The notes beneath the pieces were generated by a model. That model had not been told where the DNA came from and searched no databases. It saw only the letters and a list, made by a program, of their open reading frames with translations. This document shows positions 5,999 through 8,055 of a stretch of DNA of 8,055 bases, in pieces. The position numbers and the translations under genes were made by a program. Every line of letters begins with the position of its first letter. Position 1 is the stretch's first letter. The stretch is from an uncultured euryarchaeote (lineage in GTDB: Archaea > Thermoplasmatota > Poseidoniia > Poseidoniales > Poseidoniaceae): the NCBI GenBank assembly GCA_937881505.1, contig CALGEM010000335.1:1-8055 (forward strand), read 5' to 3'.

Positions 5999-6778
5999 AT
6001 GGCGGTTGACATCGAACAGCGCGACCACGTACGCCTCATCAAAATGGCCGGTCAAGCCTCAACACAGTCCTTTTCCATGGCGTTCTTGCCAACGATTGCA
6101 AAAGCCATTGACGACGGCCTCAAAGATGCACAGACCAAGGCCATTGTGCTGACGGGCGACGGGCGCTTTTTCTCAGCCGGTGCTGATATCAACGCCTTTC
6201 AAGATTCAATTGAGTCCAACACCGCCCCCGAGTTAATTCGTAACCTCACGGGCGTGCTTCATCCACTGCTCCAACGCATGCGCACCTCCTCCACGATTGT
6301 GGTGGCTGCCCTCAACGGCGTCTCTGCTGGCGGAGGGCTCGGGCTTGCCTTGGCTTGCGATGCTCGGGTCGGTACCAACGATGCCCGCATGGCTGCGTCC
6401 TATGCTGGGATGGGTCTTTCGCCGGACGGTGGAACGACCTGGCTTCTTCCTCGTCTTGTGGGCGAACAGCGTGCTCGCCGCTTCTTCATGCAAAACGAAG
6501 TCTGGTCGGGCCGTGAAGCCCATGAGTACGGGGCCATCGATGTGCTGGTTGATGCCGATTCGTTGATGGAGACCGCCATCGGCTTGGCCACCGTTTGGTC
6601 TTCGTGGGGGCCTCATACCAAAGAAGCGACCAAGCACCTTTTGCACGTTCAAACGGACAATGATTTCTCCACCCATTTGGACCACGAGCGCACCCTCATC
6701 GAAGCCGCCGGTACGACCGAGGCGTTCAAAGAAGGCGTGGCCGCTTTCCTCGAAAAGCGACAACCATCCTTTGATTGA
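5999..6778 (+). CDS. Enoyl-CoA hydratase/isomerase (crotonase family, PaaG-like)
   Basis: A 259-residue crotonase-fold protein, the normal length for the family, acting on acyl-CoA thioesters. The CoA/oxyanion segments are GRFFSAGADI (55-64) and LNGVSAGGGLGLALACDA (105-122). The active-site loop reads GMGLSPDGGTTWLLPRLVG (137-155): Asp143 in SPDGG corresponds to the catalytic aspartate of PaaG-type isomerases, while the Glu of the first catalytic position in true hydratases appears absent (ASYAGMG instead of a PEI-type motif). Delta3-delta2-enoyl-CoA isomerase or 1,2-epoxyphenylacetyl-CoA isomerase chemistry is therefore more likely than simple hydration (inference). The start ATG has GAGGTGG 4 nt upstream (5988-5994), overlapping the stop of the aldehyde dehydrogenase gene 9 nt before, which indicates co-expression. 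The substrate is unknown; fatty-acid and aromatic-acid pathways both fit. Its stop is 1 nt from the end of the opposing gene. Confidence 0.9.
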   Translation: MAVDIEQRDHVRLIKMAGQASTQSFSMAFLPTIAKAIDDGLKDAQTKAIVLTGDGRFFSAGADINAFQDSIESNTAPELIRNLTGVLHPLLQRMRTSSTIVVAALNGVSAGGGLGLALACDARVGTNDARMAASYAGMGLSPDGGTTWLLPRLVGEQRARRFFMQNEVWSGREAHEYGAIDVLVDADSLMETAIGLATVWSSWGPHTKEATKHLLHVQTDNDFSTHLDHERTLIEAAGTTEAFKEGVAAFLEKRQPSFD

Positions 6779-6779
6779 A

Positions 6780-7652
6780 TCATTGGATTTGGAACTGTAT
6801 CTGTTCCTGCTTGCCACCGCCAAGTCGCATGAGACCCACAACGAGTGCGATGAGCCCGCCACAAATTGAACAGCAGCCCGCGAAGAAGGAGGTGCCCATG
6901 ACAGCACCTTGACCCACGATTTCTCCCAGAATGGGAATGAACATGGCGTCCTGATCCACGACTTTCATCGAAATATTGTTGCTGTTGGAGACGAAGATTT
7001 CCTCGCCAATTTCACATTCGTTCAGTGCACTTCCATCCTCTTGGTCGTTGATGGTGCTGCAGATGACGCCGACCACCACATGGTCTTCAATGTCGTAATA
7101 ATCCCAACGCTTTGCGCAGTCGATGGTGGCCACACGCTCACTGATGTCGTCGCCGTCAGCGTCGGTGATGCTCACCGTGCCCAATGCATCGCACGCGTCA
7201 GGTACGCCGTTGCTGTTCTCGTCGACCTTCGGGTCGCCGGAAATCAGCAGGTACCACCCCATTTCGCCCGCATTATCATCGTCGGTATGGACGAGTGCCT
7301 CCTCAGGAACATGGTCGGAAGTGTAGGGTCCAGTTTCAATACCCTCGAGCGTTTCTTCGAGGGCGCCGCCTGCAACACCGCCAATCACGAAGCCGAGAAC
7401 GCCAATCACCAAGAAAACAGCAGCGACGATCAGGGGTACCTTCGGTCCCTTTTTCCCACTCACCACAACGCTTTGACTCGCCATGCCGGGTTGGTAGCCA
7501 GCAGCGACCATTTCTGGTGTGATTTGTTGCATCATGGTCGGGGTCGGGCCCGAGATATCCGCTTCAGAGGCCGATGATGCTGCGGGAGATTCGGGTTCGC
7601 AGTCGGCGGCGTCAGCGATGGTACCCCATGGCGTCATGTTGGGTTCACTCAT
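6780..7652 (-). CDS. Membrane-anchored protein with calcium-type DxNxNG motif, unknown function
   Basis: A 290-residue protein I do not recognise as a named family. Layout: a cytoplasmic-looking N-terminal region rich in Ser, Pro, Ala and acidic residues (1-65), a basic patch (SGKKGPK, 65-71), a first membrane helix (about 72-96, Gly/Val-rich), an acidic domain of about 150 residues, and a second hydrophobic segment (about 252-276) holding CCSIC, followed by a polar tail (GGGKQEQ...). The middle domain contains DENSNGVPDACD (144-155), the pattern of thrombospondin type-3 / EF-hand-like calcium-binding loops, and four cysteines (154, 179, 198, 212) that could form two disulfides, consistent with an extracellular location. 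The positive patch before helix 1 also puts the N-terminus inside. No clear Shine-Dalgarno precedes the ATG. It lies 36 nt downstream of the 3-hydroxyacyl-CoA dehydrogenase gene on the same strand; a functional link is not evident. Confidence 0.72.
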   Translation of the reverse strand: MSEPNMTPWGTIADAADCEPESPAASSASEADISGPTPTMMQQITPEMVAAGYQPGMASQSVVVSGKKGPKVPLIVAAVFLVIGVLGFVIGGVAGGALEETLEGIETGPYTSDHVPEEALVHTDDDNAGEMGWYLLISGDPKVDENSNGVPDACDALGTVSITDADGDDISERVATIDCAKRWDYYDIEDHVVVGVICSTINDQEDGSALNECEIGEEIFVSNSNNISMKVVDQDAMFIPILGEIVGQGAVMGTSFFAGCCSICGGLIALVVGLMRLGGGKQEQIQFQIQ

Positions 7653-7688
7653 GGTCGTACTTTGCTCAACGTGTACTTGATACTTGTC

Positions 7689-8055
7689 TCAAAACCCACT
7701 GAGGTCGGTTTCTTCTGCCTGCCCGCTCGACCAGTCGTAAATCCCCTTTCCTGTTTTTTTGCCGAGTCGACCTTGAGCCACAAGGTGTTCCAGCAATGGA
7801 TGGGGTGCATAGGAGTCGTCGTTGAACGAACGTTGGAGATTCAGCAAGATGTCTCGACGGACATCAAGTCCAACAAGGTCGGTCAGGGCCAAGGGGCCCA
7901 TCGGGTGCTTGTAGCCAAGCACCATGGCTGTATCGATGTCCTTGGCGCTGGCGACACCGTCAGCGAGCATGCGGATGGCTTCGTTGCCGAGGATGACACC
8001 GAGGCGACTCGTGGCAAAGCCAGGGATGTCCTTGACCAAAATGCATGTCTTTCCC
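7689..8055 (-). CDS. 3-hydroxyacyl-CoA dehydrogenase (3-hydroxybutyryl-CoA dehydrogenase type), C-terminal part, partial
   Basis: The reading frame is open at the right edge of the window and encodes about 122 residues of the C-terminal helical domain; the family is normally about 280-290 residues, so the NAD-binding half lies outside. Visible hallmarks: VKDIPGFATSRL (the 'PGF..NR' junction of the two domains, with Ser in place of the usual Asn), then KDIDTAMVLGYKHPMGPLAL followed by TDLVGLD (the 'G.ghPmGP..L.D.iGlD' signature), and LGKKTGKGIYDW near the end. The enzyme oxidises an L-3-hydroxyacyl-CoA to the 3-ketoacyl-CoA with NAD+. Together with the nearby enoyl-CoA isomerase/hydratase it fits a beta-oxidation-type route, but it is on the opposite strand and separated by an unrelated membrane protein, so shared regulation is not shown. 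Catalytic His and Glu cannot be checked because they lie upstream. Confidence 0.9.
   Translation of the reverse strand, partial: GKTCILVKDIPGFATSRLGVILGNEAIRMLADGVASAKDIDTAMVLGYKHPMGPLALTDLVGLDVRRDILLNLQRSFNDDSYAPHPLLEHLVAQGRLGKKTGKGIYDWSSGQAEETDLSGF

Noticed and set aside
5012..6055. Long antisense reading frame (347 codons) over the aldehyde dehydrogenase
   Set aside because: The translation is low in recognisable motifs and is His/Val/Gln-rich, as expected for the mirror of a GC-rich gene; the + strand gene has all catalytic motifs.
6909..7577. Antisense reading frame (222 codons) over the membrane protein
   Set aside because: No membrane or domain pattern; the - strand reading shows clear membrane helices, a DxNxNG motif and a sensible start, so that strand is the coding one.
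7674..7687. TACTTGA/TACTTGT tandem heptamer in the 36-nt gap before the membrane protein gene
   Set aside because: Only two short imperfect copies; too little to call an operator or terminator.

Overview
The window reads as ordinary, densely coded archaeal DNA. The best guess is a planktonic euryarchaeon of the Marine Group II / Poseidoniales type (Thermoplasmatota). The archaeal assignment rests on a pilus/archaellum-type assembly operon with FlaI- and FlaJ-like proteins, and on a P-loop kinase resembling archaeal 2-phosphoglycerate kinase. The narrower Poseidoniales assignment is inference: it rests on a secreted-domain membrane protein with a DxNxNGxPDxCD calcium-type motif and on very short gene spacing, and no marker gene is present to confirm it.

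Left part (1-3783, + strand): the end of an archaeal type IV pilus / Tad-like secretion operon. In order it carries the C-terminus of the motor ATPase, two consecutive half-size platform proteins of the GspF/FlaJ/TadBC type, and two small proteins with a single N-terminal membrane helix that look like minor pilins or pilus accessory subunits. Junctions are tight, with Shine-Dalgarno motifs in front of each start and a 1-nt TGATG overlap at the last one. The second platform protein carries an unusually large domain (about 195 residues) outside the membrane.

Middle (3771-4415, - strand): a small P-loop kinase related to archaeal 2-phosphoglycerate kinase but without the N-terminal ATP-cone expected in that family. 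It converges on the last pilus gene with a 13-nt overlap. A 137-nt region (4416-4552) separates it from the divergently oriented metabolic genes and is the only substantial non-coding stretch.

Right part (4553-6778, + strand; 6780-8055, - strand): an NAD(P)-dependent aldehyde dehydrogenase followed after 9 nt by a PaaG-like enoyl-CoA hydratase/isomerase, probably one transcript. Facing them across a 1-nt gap is a membrane-anchored protein of unknown function. Behind that gene, on the same (-) strand, is the C-terminal part of a 3-hydroxyacyl-CoA dehydrogenase that runs off the window. Aldehyde dehydrogenase, enoyl-CoA isomerase/hydratase and hydroxyacyl-CoA dehydrogenase fit together as pieces of a beta-oxidation-type or aromatic/fatty-acid degradation route; this is inferred from neighbourhood and family, and the actual substrate cannot be read from the sequence.

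I see no RNA genes, CRISPR arrays, insertion sequences, attachment sites or origins. No clearly new defence or mobile system is visible. The most interesting items are the enlarged platform protein and the atypical pilin-like pair.
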